A model generated the notes under the pieces. It worked only from the letters and a program-made list of their open reading frames with translations, was not told the origin of the DNA and ran no database searches. 64,000 bases of DNA from Phycicoccus sonneratiae. Lineage in GTDB: Bacteria; Actinomycetota; Actinomycetes; Actinomycetales; Dermatophilaceae. Below are positions 30,296 to 41,386 of this stretch, one piece after another. Where the stretch lies: positions 62,001-126,000 of the forward strand of contig NZ_JAFDVD010000005.1 of assembly GCF_016887965.1 (NCBI RefSeq). The letters are read 5' to 3'. A program made the translations under genes and the position numbers. How positions within the stretch are numbered: the stretch's first letter is position 1; each line of letters opens with the position of its first letter.

Positions 30296-30766
30296 ATGAG
30301 CACCGAGAACACCACCCCGTCCGTTCCCGAGTGCGCCTGCCTCAGCCGGCGCCAGACGCTGCGGGCCGCGGGCGCGGGTGTCGCGGTGGTCGCCGGCGCG
30401 AGCACGCTCGCCGCGTGCGGGGCCGCCGACGACGTCCAGGACGCCGCGAGCTCGGCGGCCGGTGCCGCGAGCTCGGCCGCGTCCGAGGCCATCAAGGCCG
30501 CCGACATCCCGGTCGGCGGCGGCAAGGTCTTCGAGTCGCTCCAGACCGTCGTCACCCAGCCGACCGCGGGGGAGTACAAGGCCTTCTCCTCGGTGTGCAC
30601 CCACCAGGGCTGCCAGGTCGGGTCGGTCGCCGACGGCGTCATCACCTGCCCGTGCCACGGCAGCCAGTTCGACGCGGCCACCGGCGAGGTGAAGCAGGGC
30701 CCCGCGACCAAGGCCCTGCCGGCCAAGTCCGTCACGGTCAGCGGGGACGGCCTCTCCGTCTCCTGA
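30296..30766 (+). CDS. Tat-exported Rieske [2Fe-2S] lipoprotein
   Basis: 156 residues. A twin-arginine signal SRRQTLRAAGAG near residue 18 leads to a lipobox-like STLAAC at about 35-40. An Ala/Ser-rich linker follows, then a Rieske domain with CTHQGC and CPCHGS, the two Cys-x-His and Cys-x-x-His cluster ligand boxes. It should sit outside the membrane, anchored by lipid, with a high-potential 2Fe-2S cluster. Small actinobacterial proteins of this type have no settled partner. The stop is inside CTGA, which is probably also the start of the next gene. Confidence 0.9.
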   Translation: MSTENTTPSVPECACLSRRQTLRAAGAGVAVVAGASTLAACGAADDVQDAASSAAGAASSAASEAIKAADIPVGGGKVFESLQTVVTQPTAGEYKAFSSVCTHQGCQVGSVADGVITCPCHGSQFDAATGEVKQGPATKALPAKSVTVSGDGLSVS

Positions 30767-31965
30767 GCCGCGCGCAGCCGGCCCCGGCCCGCCACGTCGA
30801 CGACGACGAGCGGCGGGCCCGGCTGGCGCGCCGTCAGGGGCTTGCCCACGGCGCGGGGTTCGCGGACCCGGTGGCCGCGGCCGACGCCCTCGCGGGGCTG
30901 CACGCCACCGAGCCGGCCACGGTCCACCTCGCGGCGTGGGCCCGGGTGCCGGGCACCACGGTCGGTGCCGTCGAGGACGCGCTGTACCGCCGCCGCGACC
31001 TCGTCAAGCAGACGGCGATGCGCCAGACCCTCTTCGCGTGGCCCCGCAGCCTCCTGCCGGCGGTCCTCGGCGGGCCCTCGGCACGCGTCGCCGACTCGAT
31101 CGGCCGGCGGGTGGCCCGCGACCTGGAGTCCTCCGGGGTGACCACCGACGGCGGGGGATGGCTGGGCGCCGCCGCCGACGAGGTGGTCGACGCGCTCGGA
31201 ACCGCCGAGCTCACCGCCCCCGAGCTGCGGGCCGCCCTGCCCCACCTCGACGTGACGATCGACCGGTCACCGGGCACGAAATGGGGCGCCTCGGTCCCGG
31301 TGCTCCCGCAGGTGCTCTGGGTGCTCACCGCGCGGGGCCGGGTCGTGCGGGCGGGCAACGCGGGCCACTGGCGGCTGTCGAAGCCGCGGTACGCCACGGC
31401 CGAGGCGTGGTTCGGCGAGGTGCCCGCGCCGCTCGACGGTCGCGCCGCCCACGCCGAGATCATCGGCCGCTGGCTGCGCGCGTTCGGTCCCGGCACGGAG
31501 GACGACCTGCGCTGGTGGCTGGGCGGCACGCTCGGGACGGTCCGCGCCGCGTTGGGTGACCTCGGGGCGGTGCCGGTCGGCCTCGACGGCACCGACGACG
31601 TGGGCTGGCTGCTGCCGGACGACCTCGACCCGGTCGACGCCCCGGACCCGTGGGCCGCCCTCCTGCCGACCCTCGACCCCACGGTCATGGGGTGGCGGGG
31701 TCGTGGCTCCTACCTCGGCGGCCACGGTCCGGCCCTCGTCGACACGGCCGGCAACGCGGGGACGACGGCCTGGTGGGACGGGCGCGTCGTCGGGTGCTGG
31801 GTGCAGGGCGAGGACGCCCGGGTGCGCATCGGGCTGCTCGACCGGCTCCCGGCCGCGGCCCGCCGGGCGCTCGACGCCGAGGCCGAGCGGCTCACGACCT
31901 GGCTCGACGGGGTCCGGGTGACGACCCTCTACGTCTCGCCGGCGATGAGGGAGGCCGCGGGGTAG
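30763..31965 (+). CDS. Winged-helix DNA-binding protein, HTH_42/AlkZ-like
   Basis: About 400 residues. The family begins with a helix of the type HVxDDERRARLARR, here at 30793, but no ATG, GTG or TTG lies in frame close upstream. CTG at 30763 is in frame and overlaps the Rieske TGA as CTGA, copying the ATGA/GTGA coupling used elsewhere in this window, so I propose it as the start. The next standard start, GTG 30871, would delete the conserved first helix. Later motifs include LHATEPATVHLAAWAR, VKQTAMRQTLFAWPR and a C-terminal LYVSPAMREAAG. AlkZ-type proteins unhook interstrand crosslinks as DNA glycosylases, but many relatives are uncharacterised. Confidence 0.75.
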   Translation: MSRAQPAPARHVDDDERRARLARRQGLAHGAGFADPVAAADALAGLHATEPATVHLAAWARVPGTTVGAVEDALYRRRDLVKQTAMRQTLFAWPRSLLPAVLGGPSARVADSIGRRVARDLESSGVTTDGGGWLGAAADEVVDALGTAELTAPELRAALPHLDVTIDRSPGTKWGASVPVLPQVLWVLTARGRVVRAGNAGHWRLSKPRYATAEAWFGEVPAPLDGRAAHAEIIGRWLRAFGPGTEDDLRWWLGGTLGTVRAALGDLGAVPVGLDGTDDVGWLLPDDLDPVDAPDPWAALLPTLDPTVMGWRGRGSYLGGHGPALVDTAGNAGTTAWWDGRVVGCWVQGEDARVRIGLLDRLPAAARRALDAEAERLTTWLDGVRVTTLYVSPAMREAAG

Positions 31966-31991
31966 GGGCCCGACCTGTCGGGGGAGCGGCC

Positions 31992-31997
31992 TAGGGT
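31992..31997 (+). promoter_or_regulatory. -10 element of a leaderless promoter, uvrC
   Basis: TAGGGT, then GGAGCG (6 nt), then GTG 32004. Confidence 0.6.
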
Positions 31998-32003
31998 GGA
32001 GCG

Positions 32004-33965
32004 GTGGCCGACCCCTCGACGTACCGCCCCCGGCCGGGCGAGATCCCCACCGACCCCGGGGTGTACCGCTTCCGCGACAAGGAGGGGCGGGTCATCTACG
32101 TCGGGAAGGCCAAGAGCCTGCGCCCGCGGCTGTCCTCCTACTTCCAGGACGTCTCGGCCCTGCACCACCGCACGGCCACGATGGTGCGCACCGGCGCGAG
32201 CGTCGAGTGGACCGTCGTCTCCACCGAGGTCGAGGCCCTCCAGCTCGAGTACGCGTGGATCAAGGAGTTCGACCCCCGCTTCAACGTCAAGTACCGCGAC
32301 GACAAGTCCTACCCCTACCTCGCGGTGACGATGGGCGAGGAGTTCCCGCGCGCCATGGTCATGCGCGGCGCGAAGAAGAAGGGCACCCGGTACTTCGGGC
32401 CGTACGCGCACGCGTGGGCCATCCGCGAGACCCTCGACCTCGCGATGCGGGTGTTCCCGATGCGCACCTGTTCCGCGGGCGTCTTCAAGCGGGCCGGCCA
32501 GGTGGGGCGGCCCTGCCTCCTCGGGTACATCGACAAGTGCAGCGCCCCGTGCGTCGGGCGGGTCGACGCCGCGCACCACCGCGACATCGCCGAGGACTTC
32601 TGCGACTTCATGGCCGGCAACAGCGGCCGGTTCCTCACCCGGATGACCACCGAGATGAAGGCCGCGGCCACCGAGCTCGACTTCGAGCGGGCGGCCCGGA
32701 TCCGCGACGACATCGGCGCCCTCGAACGCGTCCTCGAGAAGTCGGCCGTCGTGCTGCCGGACGCCACCGACGCCGACGTCTTCGGCCTCGCCGAGGACGA
32801 GCTCGAGGTCGCCGTCCAGCTCTTCCACGTACGCGGCGGACGGGTCCGCGGCCAGCGCGGCTGGGTCGCCGAGCGCGACGCCGAGACCACGGCCGAGGTC
32901 GTCGAGCACCTGCTGCAGCAGGTCTACGGCGGCGAGTCGCGCGAGGGCGTGCCGCGCGAGGTGCTCGTCCCCGTGCTGCCCGACGACGCCGAGGCGCTCC
33001 AGGCGTGGCTCGGGGGCATCCGCAGGAGCCGGGTCGAGGTCCGCGTGCCGCAGCGCGGCGACAAGCGCACCCTCATGGAGACGGTGGCGCGCAACGCGAC
33101 CCAGAGTCTGGCCCGCCACAAGGTGGCCCGCGCCGGCGACCTCACGACCCGCAGCCAGGCGCTCCAGCAGCTCCAGGACCACCTCGACCTCGACGACGCC
33201 CCGCTGCGCATCGAGTGCTTCGACATCAGCCACGTCCAGGGCACCCAGGTCGTCGGGTCGATGGTCGTCTTCGAGGACGGCCTGCCCCGCAAGTCCGAGT
33301 ACCGGCGGTTCATCGTCCGCGGCGACGAGACCGGCGCCACCGACGACACCGCGGCGATGCACGAGGTGCTCACGCGTCGCTTCCGCCGCGGCCGCAAGGA
33401 GCAGGAGGAGCGCGAGCAGGAGGTCGCCGAGGGGCGCGAGCGGCCGGCCCGGTTCGCGTACACGCCGAACCTCGTCGTCGTCGACGGCGGTCTGCCGCAG
33501 GTGAATGCAGCGGCCCGGGCGCTCGAGGACGCCGGGGCGGTCGACGTCGCGGTCGTCGGTCTCGCCAAGCGGCTCGAGGAGGTGTGGGTGCCGGGGGAGG
33601 AGCACCCGCTCGTCCTGCCGCGCACGAGCGAGGGCCTCTACCTCCTCCAGCGGCTGCGCGACGAGGCCCACCGCTTCGCCATCACCTTCCACCGCCAGCG
33701 CCGGAGCAAGGCGATGACCCAGAGCGCCCTCGACGCCGTCCCCGGGCTCGGCGAGAAGCGGCGCAAGGCGCTGCTGCGCGAGTTCGGGTCGGTCAAGCGG
33801 ATCCGGGCCGCCTCGGTCGACGAGCTCGCGGGCGTTCCGGGCATCGGGCCTGCGCTCGCGGCCGTCGTTGCGGCAGAGTTGGGTTCGGCCGACCCGGGCA
33901 CCCCGGCGGTCGACCCCGCCACCGGCGAGGTCATCGAGGTCGACGAGGGAGCGCGTGGTGGCTGA
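32004..33965 (+). CDS. uvrC: Excinuclease ABC subunit C
   Basis: 653 residues. An N-terminal GIY-YIG nuclease ([20 protein letters not shown], residues about 18-100) makes the 3' incision. A Cys-rich patch ([16 protein letters not shown]) and a UVR motif ([20 protein letters not shown], about 215) contact UvrB. The RNase-H-like nuclease ([21 protein letters not shown], then [15 protein letters not shown]) makes the 5' incision. Tandem helix-hairpin-helix motifs ([30 protein letters not shown]) end the protein. The gene overlaps rapZ and leads a four-gene unit uvrC-rapZ-yvcK-whiA, a conserved actinobacterial arrangement. Confidence 0.98.
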   Translation: MADPSTYRPRPGEIPTDPGVYRFRDKEGRVIYVGKAKSLRPRLSSYFQDVSALHHRTATMVRTGASVEWTVVSTEVEALQLEYAWIKEFDPRFNVKYRDDKSYPYLAVTMGEEFPRAMVMRGAKKKGTRYFGPYAHAWAIRETLDLAMRVFPMRTCSAGVFKRAGQVGRPCLLGYIDKCSAPCVGRVDAAHHRDIAEDFCDFMAGNSGRFLTRMTTEMKAAATELDFERAARIRDDIGALERVLEKSAVVLPDATDADVFGLAEDELEVAVQLFHVRGGRVRGQRGWVAERDAETTAEVVEHLLQQVYGGESREGVPREVLVPVLPDDAEALQAWLGGIRRSRVEVRVPQRGDKRTLMETVARNATQSLARHKVARAGDLTTRSQALQQLQDHLDLDDAPLRIECFDISHVQGTQVVGSMVVFEDGLPRKSEYRRFIVRGDETGATDDTAAMHEVLTRRFRRGRKEQEEREQEVAEGRERPARFAYTPNLVVVDGGLPQVNAAARALEDAGAVDVAVVGLAKRLEEVWVPGEEHPLVLPRTSEGLYLLQRLRDEAHRFAITFHRQRRSKAMTQSALDAVPGLGEKRRKALLREFGSVKRIRAASVDELAGVPGIGPALAAVVAAELGSADPGTPAVDPATGEVIEVDEGARGG

Positions 33966-34857
33966 CGACGACACGACGGAGCGTCCGGCGAGGGCGGACT
34001 TCCTCGTCGTCACCGGCATGAGCGGGGCCGGTCGCTCGACCGCGGCCAACGTCCTCGAGGACCACGGTTGGTACGTCGTCGACAACCTCCCGCCGCAGCT
34101 CATCCCGGCGATGGGCGTGCTCGCGTCGCGGGCGCGCGAGGAGGGCGCCGCGGACCTGCGCATCGCCGCGGTCGTCGACGTCCGGGCCCGCCCGTTCACC
34201 GGCGAGCTGCGCGACCACATCGCCTCGGTGCGCGAGCACGGCTGGCACCCGCAGCTGATGTTCCTCGACGCCACCGACGAGGCGCTCGTGCGCCGGTTCG
34301 AGAGCGTCCGCCGGCCGCACCCGCTGCAGCGCGACGGCCGGCTGCTCGACGGCATCCAGACCGAGCGCGAGCTGCTGCGCGACCTGCGGGCCGACGCCCA
34401 CGTCGTCATCGACACCTCGGGCCTCAACGTCCACCAGCTCGCGCGCAAGCTGACGCCCATCGTCGGCGTCACCGGCGGCCCGAGCCTGCGCCTCGCCGTG
34501 ATGTCGTTCGGGTTCAAGTACGGCGTGCCGCTCGACGCCGACTTCGTCCTCGACATGCGGTTCCTGCCCAACCCGTTCTGGGTCCCCGAGCTGCGTCCGC
34601 TCACCGGGGTCGACGCGCCGGTCGCCGAGTACGTCATGGCCCAGGAGGGGGCGGGGTCCTTCGTCGACCGCACCGTGGCGCTCATGGAGCCGGTCACCGC
34701 GGGCTACCTGCGCGAGGGCCGGCGCTACGCGACCGTCGCCGTCGGCTGCACGGGCGGCAAGCACCGCTCGGTCGCCGTGGCCGAGGCGCTCTCGCGCCGG
34801 CTCGTCGGCGACGACATCGCGACCTTCGTCGTCCACCGCGACCTGGGGCGCGAGTGA
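33958..34857 (+). CDS. rapZ: RapZ/YvcJ-family nucleotide-binding protein
   Basis: 299 residues from GTG 33958 (GTG 33955 is an equal alternative; GAGGGA precedes both). Walker A is [18 protein letters not shown], and the C-terminal half carries [24 protein letters not shown] and [18 protein letters not shown], both diagnostic. In E. coli RapZ controls glmS through small RNAs; in Gram-positives this P-loop protein has a less clear role but is always near yvcK and whiA. The C-terminal HRDLGRE ends at the yvcK start with a GTGA overlap. Confidence 0.95.
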   Translation: MADDDTTERPARADFLVVTGMSGAGRSTAANVLEDHGWYVVDNLPPQLIPAMGVLASRAREEGAADLRIAAVVDVRARPFTGELRDHIASVREHGWHPQLMFLDATDEALVRRFESVRRPHPLQRDGRLLDGIQTERELLRDLRADAHVVIDTSGLNVHQLARKLTPIVGVTGGPSLRLAVMSFGFKYGVPLDADFVLDMRFLPNPFWVPELRPLTGVDAPVAEYVMAQEGAGSFVDRTVALMEPVTAGYLREGRRYATVAVGCTGGKHRSVAVAEALSRRLVGDDIATFVVHRDLGRE

Positions 34858-35801
34858 GCGGGCCGGTCGTCACCGCGCTCGGCGGCGGCCACGGCCTCGC
34901 CGCCACGCTCGGCGCGCTGCGCTTCGTCACCGACGAGATCACCGCGGTCGTCACCGTCGCCGACGACGGCGGCTCGAGCGGCCGGCTGCGCGAGGAGTTC
35001 GGCGTCCTGCCGCCCGGCGACCTGCGGATGGCCCTCGCCGCCCTGTGCAGCGACTCCGAGTGGGGGCACACCTGGCGCGACGTCCTCCAGCACCGGTTCG
35101 CCGGTGAGGGCCCGCTCGGCGGGCACGCCCTCGGCAACCTGCTCATCGTCGCGCTCTGGGAGCTGCACGACGACCCGGTCGCCGGGCTCGACCTCGTCGG
35201 CCGGCTGCTCCAGGCCCGGGGGCGGGTGCTGCCGATGGCCGCCGTGCCGCTCGACATCGAGGCCGACGTCAGCGGCCTCGGGTCCGGCGGGCTGACGACC
35301 GTCCGGGGGCAGGCCGAGGTCGCGGTCACCCCCGGCACCGTCGAGGAGGTGCGCCTCGTCCCGGCCGACCCGCCCGCCTACCCGGAGTCGGTCGCCGCCA
35401 TCCGCAGCGCCGACTGGGTGGTCCTCGGCCCCGGGTCCTGGTTCACCTCGGTGATGACCCACCTGCTGGTGCCCGAGGTGCGCGAGGCCCTCGAGGTCAG
35501 CCGCGCGCGTCGCCTGCTCGTCCTCAACCTCGACCCCGGGTCCGGCGAGACGGCCGGCTTCGACGCCGTGCGCCACCTCGAGTCCTTCGCCGCCCTCGCG
35601 CCCGGCCTGCGGCTCGACGGCGTGCTCGCCGACCCGGCCGCCGTCGACGACGAGGCGGGCCTCACGGCGGCGGCGGCCCGGCTGGGCGCCGAGCTCCACG
35701 TCGTCCCGGTGAGCACCCGCAGCGCCCCCGGCCAGCACGACCCACTGCGCTACGCGGCGGCCCTGAGGGACATCCTGTACAGCCCGCGACCCACCCCGTG
35801 A
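34854..35801 (+). CDS. yvcK: YvcK-family protein (CofD-like, gluconeogenesis factor)
   Basis: 315 residues. The CofD/YvcK fold is clear: [18 protein letters not shown] (nucleotide-sugar site), [24 protein letters not shown] and [21 protein letters not shown]. In Bacillus and mycobacteria YvcK/CuvA binds UDP-sugars and supports cell-wall precursor supply under gluconeogenic growth. It is coupled to rapZ and followed by whiA after 20 bp. The protein ends in SPRPTP. Confidence 0.95.
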   Translation: MSGPVVTALGGGHGLAATLGALRFVTDEITAVVTVADDGGSSGRLREEFGVLPPGDLRMALAALCSDSEWGHTWRDVLQHRFAGEGPLGGHALGNLLIVALWELHDDPVAGLDLVGRLLQARGRVLPMAAVPLDIEADVSGLGSGGLTTVRGQAEVAVTPGTVEEVRLVPADPPAYPESVAAIRSADWVVLGPGSWFTSVMTHLLVPEVREALEVSRARRLLVLNLDPGSGETAGFDAVRHLESFAALAPGLRLDGVLADPAAVDDEAGLTAAAARLGAELHVVPVSTRSAPGQHDPLRYAAALRDILYSPRPTP

Positions 35802-35808
35802 CGCGTGG

Positions 35809-35814
35809 CAGGAT
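35809..35814 (+). promoter_or_regulatory. Putative -10 (CAGGAT) of an internal leaderless promoter, whiA
   Basis: CAGGAT 7 nt before ATG 35822. It has C in place of the first T, so it is weaker than the TANNNT elements. Confidence 0.35.
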
Positions 35815-35821
35815 GACCGGC

Positions 35822-36802
35822 ATGGCGATGACGGCGAAGGTGAAGGACGAGCTGTCGCGGCACGTCGTGACCAAGCCCTGTTGCCGCAAGGCCGAGGTCG
35901 CGGCGATGCTGCGGTTCGCCGGGGGGCTGCACATCATCGGGGGGCGCATCGTCGTCGAGGCCGAGCTGGACACCGCGAACGCGGCCCGGCGGCTGCGGCG
36001 CGAGCTCGCCGAGGTGTACGGGCACACCCCCGAGGTCCTCGTCCTCGCGGCCGGCGGGCTGCGCAAGGGGAGCCGGTACGTCGTCCGGGTCGTCCAGGAC
36101 GGCGAGGCGCTGGCCCGGCAGACCGGGCTCATCGACAGCCGCGGCCGCCCGGTGCGCGGCCTGCCGGCGAAGGTCGTCAGCGGGTCGGTGTGCGACGCCG
36201 AGGCCGCCTGGCGAGGTGCCTTCCTCGCCCACGGCTCGCTCACCGAGCCGGGTCGCTCCTCGGCCCTCGAGGTCACCTGCCCCGGTCCGGAGGCCGCCCT
36301 CGCGCTCGTCGGGGCCGCGCGCCGGCTCGGCATCCAGTCCAAGGCCCGCGAGGTCCGCGGCGTCGACCGCGTCGTCATCCGCGACGGCGACGCCATCGGC
36401 GCGATGCTCACCCGGCTCGGTGCCCACGACGCCGTGCTCGCGTGGGAGGAGCGCCGCATCCGCCGCGAGGTGCGGGCCACCGCCAACCGGCTGGCCAACT
36501 TCGACGACGCCAACCTGCGCCGGTCGGCGCGCGCGGCCGTTGCCGCCGGGGCGCGGGTCGAGCGGGCCCTGGAGATCCTCGGCGAGGAGGTGCCCGACCA
36601 CCTCAAGGAGGCCGGCGAGCTGCGGCTCACCCACAAGCAGGCCTCCCTCGAGGAGCTCGGCACGCTCGCCGACCCGCCGATGACCAAGGACGCCGTCGCC
36701 GGCCGGATCCGCCGGCTGCTCGCGATGGCCGACAAGCGGGCCCAGGACGAGGGCATCCCCGACACCGAGGCCGTGCTCACCCCGGACATGCTCGAGGGCT
36801 GA
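35822..36802 (+). CDS. whiA: WhiA, DNA-binding sporulation/cell-division regulator family
   Basis: 326 residues from ATG 35822 ([14 protein letters not shown]), the usual start and length; an upstream GTG adds eight non-conserved residues. An N-terminal LAGLIDADG-like homing-endonuclease fold ([32 protein letters not shown]) has lost nuclease residues. The C-terminal helix-turn-helix contains [30 protein letters not shown]. In Streptomyces WhiA works with WhiB to switch on cell-division genes; in non-sporulating actinobacteria it is still conserved. It closes the uvrC-rapZ-yvcK-whiA unit. Confidence 0.96.
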   Translation: MAMTAKVKDELSRHVVTKPCCRKAEVAAMLRFAGGLHIIGGRIVVEAELDTANAARRLRRELAEVYGHTPEVLVLAAGGLRKGSRYVVRVVQDGEALARQTGLIDSRGRPVRGLPAKVVSGSVCDAEAAWRGAFLAHGSLTEPGRSSALEVTCPGPEAALALVGAARRLGIQSKAREVRGVDRVVIRDGDAIGAMLTRLGAHDAVLAWEERRIRREVRATANRLANFDDANLRRSARAAVAAGARVERALEILGEEVPDHLKEAGELRLTHKQASLEELGTLADPPMTKDAVAGRIRRLLAMADKRAQDEGIPDTEAVLTPDMLEG

Positions 36803-38092
<1,290 letters not shown>

Positions 38093-38113
38093 GCGCGGGG
38101 GACCGACCCACAG

Positions 38114-39322
38114 ATGGCTGACATCGCCTCGCTGGGCGACCTGCGCGGCAAGCGCGTCCTCGTCCGGTCCGACCTCAACGTGCCCCTCGACGGCACGACG
38201 ATCACCGACGACGGCCGCATCCGGGCCTCGGTCCCGACCATCTCGGAGCTGTCCGGGGCGGGCGCACGCGTCGTCGTGTGCGCCCACCTCGGGCGCCCCA
38301 AGGGGGCTCCCGAGGAGCGGTACTCGCTGCGTCCGGTCGTCGGGCGGCTCTCCGAGCTCCTCGGCCGCGACGTCGTCTTCGCCACCGACACGGTGGGGGA
38401 GAGCGCGCAGGCCGCGGTCGCGGGGATGGCCGACGGAGACGTCGTCCTCCTCGAGAACCTCCGGTTCAACGCGGGCGAGACCGCCAAGACCGACGAGGAC
38501 CGGGCCGAGTTCGCCGACGCCCTCGCCGGGCTCGCCGACGCCTACGTCTCCGACGGCTTCGGGGTCGTCCACCGCAAGCAGGCGTCGGTCTACGACGTCG
38601 CCACCCGGCTGCCGTCGGCGATGGGCGGGCTCGTGCGGGCCGAGGTCGAGGTGCTCCGTCGCCTCACCGAGGACCCCGAGCGGCCGTACGCGGTCGTGCT
38701 CGGTGGCGCCAAGGTCGCCGACAAGCTCGCGGTCATCGACAACCTCATGGGCACCGCCGACCGGCTCCTCATCGGGGGCGGGATGCTCTTCACCTTCCTC
38801 GCGGCCCAGGGCCACGAGATCGGGAAGAGCCTCTTCGACGCCGACAGCGTCGACGCCTGCCGCGGCTACCTCGAGCGGGCCGAGCGCGAGGGCGTCGAGA
38901 TCGTCCTGCCCGTGGACGTCGTCGTCGGCAAGGAGTTCTCCGCCGACACCGAGACCGCCGTCGTCGACGCGGACTCCATCCCGGCCGACGCGATGGGGCT
39001 CGACATCGGGCCCCGCTCGGCCGCGCTCTACGCCGAGAAGGTCGCCGACGCGCGCACGGTCTTCTGGAACGGCCCGATGGGTGCGTTCGAGATGGCGCCG
39101 TTCGCCGCCGGCACGAAGGCCCTGGCCCAGGCGCTCGTCGACGCGACCTCGGCCGGCGCCCTGACCGTCGTCGGCGGTGGCGACTCCGCCGCGGCGGTGC
39201 GCCAGCTCGGTTTCACCGACGACCAGTTCGGCCACATCTCCACCGGTGGCGGGGCTTCCCTCGAGTACCTCGAGGGCAAGGAGCTCCCCGGCATCGCGAT
39301 CCTCACGAAGGGAACGAACTGA
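38114..39322 (+). CDS. pgk: Phosphoglycerate kinase
   Basis: 402 residues. The N-terminal [16 protein letters not shown] signature, the substrate-binding [19 protein letters not shown], and the C-terminal nucleotide region [11 protein letters not shown] and [11 protein letters not shown] are visible. It transfers phosphate from 1,3-bisphosphoglycerate to ADP. The start follows gap by 21 bp, and the TGA shares one base with the ATG of tpiA (TGATG), so translation of the two is coupled. Confidence 0.98.
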   Translation: MADIASLGDLRGKRVLVRSDLNVPLDGTTITDDGRIRASVPTISELSGAGARVVVCAHLGRPKGAPEERYSLRPVVGRLSELLGRDVVFATDTVGESAQAAVAGMADGDVVLLENLRFNAGETAKTDEDRAEFADALAGLADAYVSDGFGVVHRKQASVYDVATRLPSAMGGLVRAEVEVLRRLTEDPERPYAVVLGGAKVADKLAVIDNLMGTADRLLIGGGMLFTFLAAQGHEIGKSLFDADSVDACRGYLERAEREGVEIVLPVDVVVGKEFSADTETAVVDADSIPADAMGLDIGPRSAALYAEKVADARTVFWNGPMGAFEMAPFAAGTKALAQALVDATSAGALTVVGGGDSAAAVRQLGFTDDQFGHISTGGGASLEYLEGKELPGIAILTKGTN

Positions 39323-40119
39323 TGGCCTCGGGCCGCACCCCGCTCATGGCGGGGAACTGGAAGATGAACCTGGACCACCTCCAGGCCACGCACCTCGTGC
39401 AGAAGCTCGACTGGACGCTGCGCGACGGCAAGCACGACTTCGGCGCCGTCGAGGTCGCCGTGCTGCCGCCGTTCACCGACATCCGCAGCGTGCAGACGCT
39501 CATCGACGGTGACCGCCTCGACCTGAGGTTCGGGGCGCAGGACCTCTCGCCGCACGACGCGGGGGCCTACACCGGCGACATCAGCGGGGCCTTCCTCGCC
39601 AAGCTCGGGTGCACGTACGTCACCGTGGGCCACAGCGAGCGGCGCGAGTACCACCACGAGGGCGACGACGTCGTCAACGCCAAGGTGCAGGCCGCGTTCA
39701 AGCACGGGCTGACGCCGATCTTCTGCTGCGGCGAGGGCCTCGAGGTCCGCCAGGCCGGCACGCACGTCGAGCACGTCCTCGCCCAGGTGGAGGCCGGGCT
39801 GGCCGGCGTCACCGCCGAGCAGGCCCGCACCGTCGTCGTCGCCTACGAGCCCATCTGGGCCATCGGCACCGGCGAGGTCGCGACCCCGGACGACGCGCAG
39901 GAGGTGTGCGCGGCCATCCGCACGAAGCTCGCGGAGCTGTACTCCGGTGACGTCGCCGACGGCATCCGCATCCTCTACGGCGGGTCGGTGAAGTCCGGCA
40001 ACGTCGCGGCGATCATGGCCCAGGAGGACGTCGACGGTGCCCTCGTCGGCGGCGCCTCCATCGACCCCGGCGAGTTCGCGGCGATCTGCCGCTTCCGCGA
40101 CCACCGCGGCACCGTCTGA
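39322..40119 (+). CDS. tpiA: Triosephosphate isomerase
   Basis: 265 residues. The family blocks AGNWKMN (catalytic Lys), VGHSERR (catalytic His), the [15 protein letters not shown] signature with the catalytic Glu, and the phosphate loop [13 protein letters not shown] are present. It interconverts dihydroxyacetone phosphate and glyceraldehyde-3-phosphate. It closes the operon; a strong hairpin follows 5 bp after the stop. Confidence 0.98.
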   Translation: MASGRTPLMAGNWKMNLDHLQATHLVQKLDWTLRDGKHDFGAVEVAVLPPFTDIRSVQTLIDGDRLDLRFGAQDLSPHDAGAYTGDISGAFLAKLGCTYVTVGHSERREYHHEGDDVVNAKVQAAFKHGLTPIFCCGEGLEVRQAGTHVEHVLAQVEAGLAGVTAEQARTVVVAYEPIWAIGTGEVATPDDAQEVCAAIRTKLAELYSGDVADGIRILYGGSVKSGNVAAIMAQEDVDGALVGGASIDPGEFAAICRFRDHRGTV

Positions 40120-40123
40120 GCGT

Positions 40124-40161
40124 CCGCGGCCGCCGCGCCAGACGGGCTGCGGCGGCCGCGG
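40124..40161 (+). terminator. Terminator of the gap-pgk-tpiA operon
   Basis: Perfect 13-bp arms CCGCGGCCGCCGC (40124-40136) and GCGGCGGCCGCGG (40149-40161) with a 12-nt loop, starting 5 bp after the tpiA stop and ending before the secG -10. Confidence 0.8.
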
Positions 40162-40172
40162 CGGTCAGCGGT

Positions 40173-40178
40173 TATCCT
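40173..40178 (+). promoter_or_regulatory. Candidate -10 for secG-rbpA
   Basis: TATCCT, about 40 nt before the secG GTG. A normal leader with GAAGGA ribosome-binding site follows. Confidence 0.5.
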
Positions 40179-40217
40179 TGTCCGGTTGTCCCCGACCCCC
40201 ACACGAAGGATCCATCC

Positions 40218-40460
40218 GTGGACGCGGTTCGCATCGGCCTCCAGGTCCTCCTGGTCCTCGGAGGCCTGTTCCTCACCCTCCTCATCCTGCTCCACAAGGG
40301 CAAGGGTGGCGGCCTCTCCGACATGTTCGGTGGGGGGATGTCCAGCTCCCTCGGTGGCTCCTCGGTCGCCGAGCGCAACCTCGACCGGATCACGGTCGGC
40401 GTGGCGGTCGTCTGGTTCACCTGCGTCGTCGGTCTCGGCGTCCTCGAGCGCTTCGCCTGA
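40218..40460 (+). CDS. secG: Protein translocase subunit SecG
   Basis: 80 residues, two membrane helices joined by a loop containing LLHKGKGGGLSDMFGGGMSSSLGGSSVAERNLDR, the family signature. SecG assists SecYE and SecA in preprotein export. GTG 40218 is preceded by GAAGGA. It commonly follows tpiA in actinobacteria. rbpA starts 15 bp later, so the two likely share an mRNA. Confidence 0.96.
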   Translation: MDAVRIGLQVLLVLGGLFLTLLILLHKGKGGGLSDMFGGGMSSSLGGSSVAERNLDRITVGVAVVWFTCVVGLGVLERFA

Positions 40461-40475
40461 TCGGGGGACGGGCAG

Positions 40476-40826
40476 ATGGCTGGAGGTAACGCGATCCGCG
40501 GCTCGCGCGTCGGTGCGGGCCCCATGGGCGAGGCCGAGCGCGGCGAGGCCGCTCCTCGTCGCTTCGTCTCGTTCTGGTGCTCCAACGGGCACGAGACCAA
40601 GCCGAGCTTCGCCGAGGAGGCGGGCCTCGTCGTCCCCGAGACCTGGGACTGCCCGCGCTGCGGCTTCCCGGCCGGCCAGGACCGGGACAACCCGCCGGCC
40701 CCGCCGAAGGTCGAGCCCTACAAGACCCACCTCGCCTACGTGAAGGAGCGCCGCTCCGACGAGGACGGCCAGGCCATCCTCGACGAGGCGCTCGAGTCGC
40801 TGCGGGGCCGCGGCCTCATCCAGTGA
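40476..40826 (+). CDS. rbpA: RNA polymerase-binding protein RbpA
   Basis: 116 residues. RbpA is specific to actinobacteria: it binds RNA polymerase and the principal sigma factor and stabilises open promoters. Seen: the N-terminal GGNAIRGSRVGAGPMGE tail, a core with CSNGH and CPRCG that forms the zinc-like knuckle, the basic YVKERRSDEDGQAILDEALE sigma-interaction helix, and the closing LRGRGLIQ. It is 15 bp downstream of secG with GGGGGA as a modest ribosome-binding site. Its presence fits the TANNNT-only promoters found here, because RbpA is needed for such promoters to open. Confidence 0.97.
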   Translation: MAGGNAIRGSRVGAGPMGEAERGEAAPRRFVSFWCSNGHETKPSFAEEAGLVVPETWDCPRCGFPAGQDRDNPPAPPKVEPYKTHLAYVKERRSDEDGQAILDEALESLRGRGLIQ

Positions 40827-40849
40827 GGTCCTGAGCCGCACCACCCGGA

Positions 40850-40877
40850 CGACCCCGGCCGACCGCGGCCGGGGTCG
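40850..40877. terminator. Bidirectional terminator hairpin
   Basis: CGACCCCGGCC (40850-40860) and GGCCGGGGTCG (40867-40877) form a perfect 11-bp stem with a 6-nt loop. It lies between the convergent ends of rbpA and the small minus-strand gene. Confidence 0.8.
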
Positions 40878-40899
40878 CGGTGTGTCCGGGGTGCGGGGT

Positions 40900-41376
40900 T
40901 CAGCGGCGGGCGGTGCGGGCGAGGTGCTCGACGACGCCCTCGAGCCAGCCGCGCTCGCGCTTCATCCAGCGCACGGCGACGAGCGTGCGGACGACGACCG
41001 GCACGCCGCGGCGCGGCGGCTCGACGGCCAGGTCGGTGCCGAACGGGTCGGTGCTGACCACCCAGCGGTAGCCGGTGCCGACGAGGTGGTCGCCGACGGC
41101 GGTCGCGACGACGGTGACGACCTCCGCGGCCTCGGCCTCGTCGTCGCGGTCGAGGGCCGACTCCCAGGACCGGGCGATGCTCGCGAGGTCGGCGGGGTCG
41201 ATGCCGTGCTTGTCGTAGCGCAGCCGGTAGGACTCCAGCCGGGCCTCCTCCTCGCCGGTGAGCGGCCGGGTGGCCACCTCGTCGACGGGCTCGTCGTCGA
41301 CGGGCCCGGGGGGACCGTCGACGACGTCGTGCGCCGGCTCGTCGTCGCGCCGGCGCCAGCGCTCGAGGATCCCCAC
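40900..41376 (-). CDS. Hypothetical protein, possibly DUF3806-like
   Basis: 158 residues from GTG 41376. An N-terminal charged, acidic linker is followed by SYRLRYDKHGIDPADLASIARSWE and a VVATAVGDHLVGTGYRWVVSTDPFGTDLAV block, then a helix RTLVAVRWMKRERGWLEGVVEHLA. The AVGDHLV/TDPFGTDLAV layout resembles DUF3806 proteins, but this is a weak pattern match. It starts 10 bp after pgl and so is probably the last gene of the pentose-phosphate operon. No function can be named. Confidence 0.5.
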   Translation of the reverse strand: MGILERWRRRDDEPAHDVVDGPPGPVDDEPVDEVATRPLTGEEEARLESYRLRYDKHGIDPADLASIARSWESALDRDDEAEAAEVVTVVATAVGDHLVGTGYRWVVSTDPFGTDLAVEPPRRGVPVVVRTLVAVRWMKRERGWLEGVVEHLARTARR

Positions 41377-41386
41377 GGCGTGCCCC

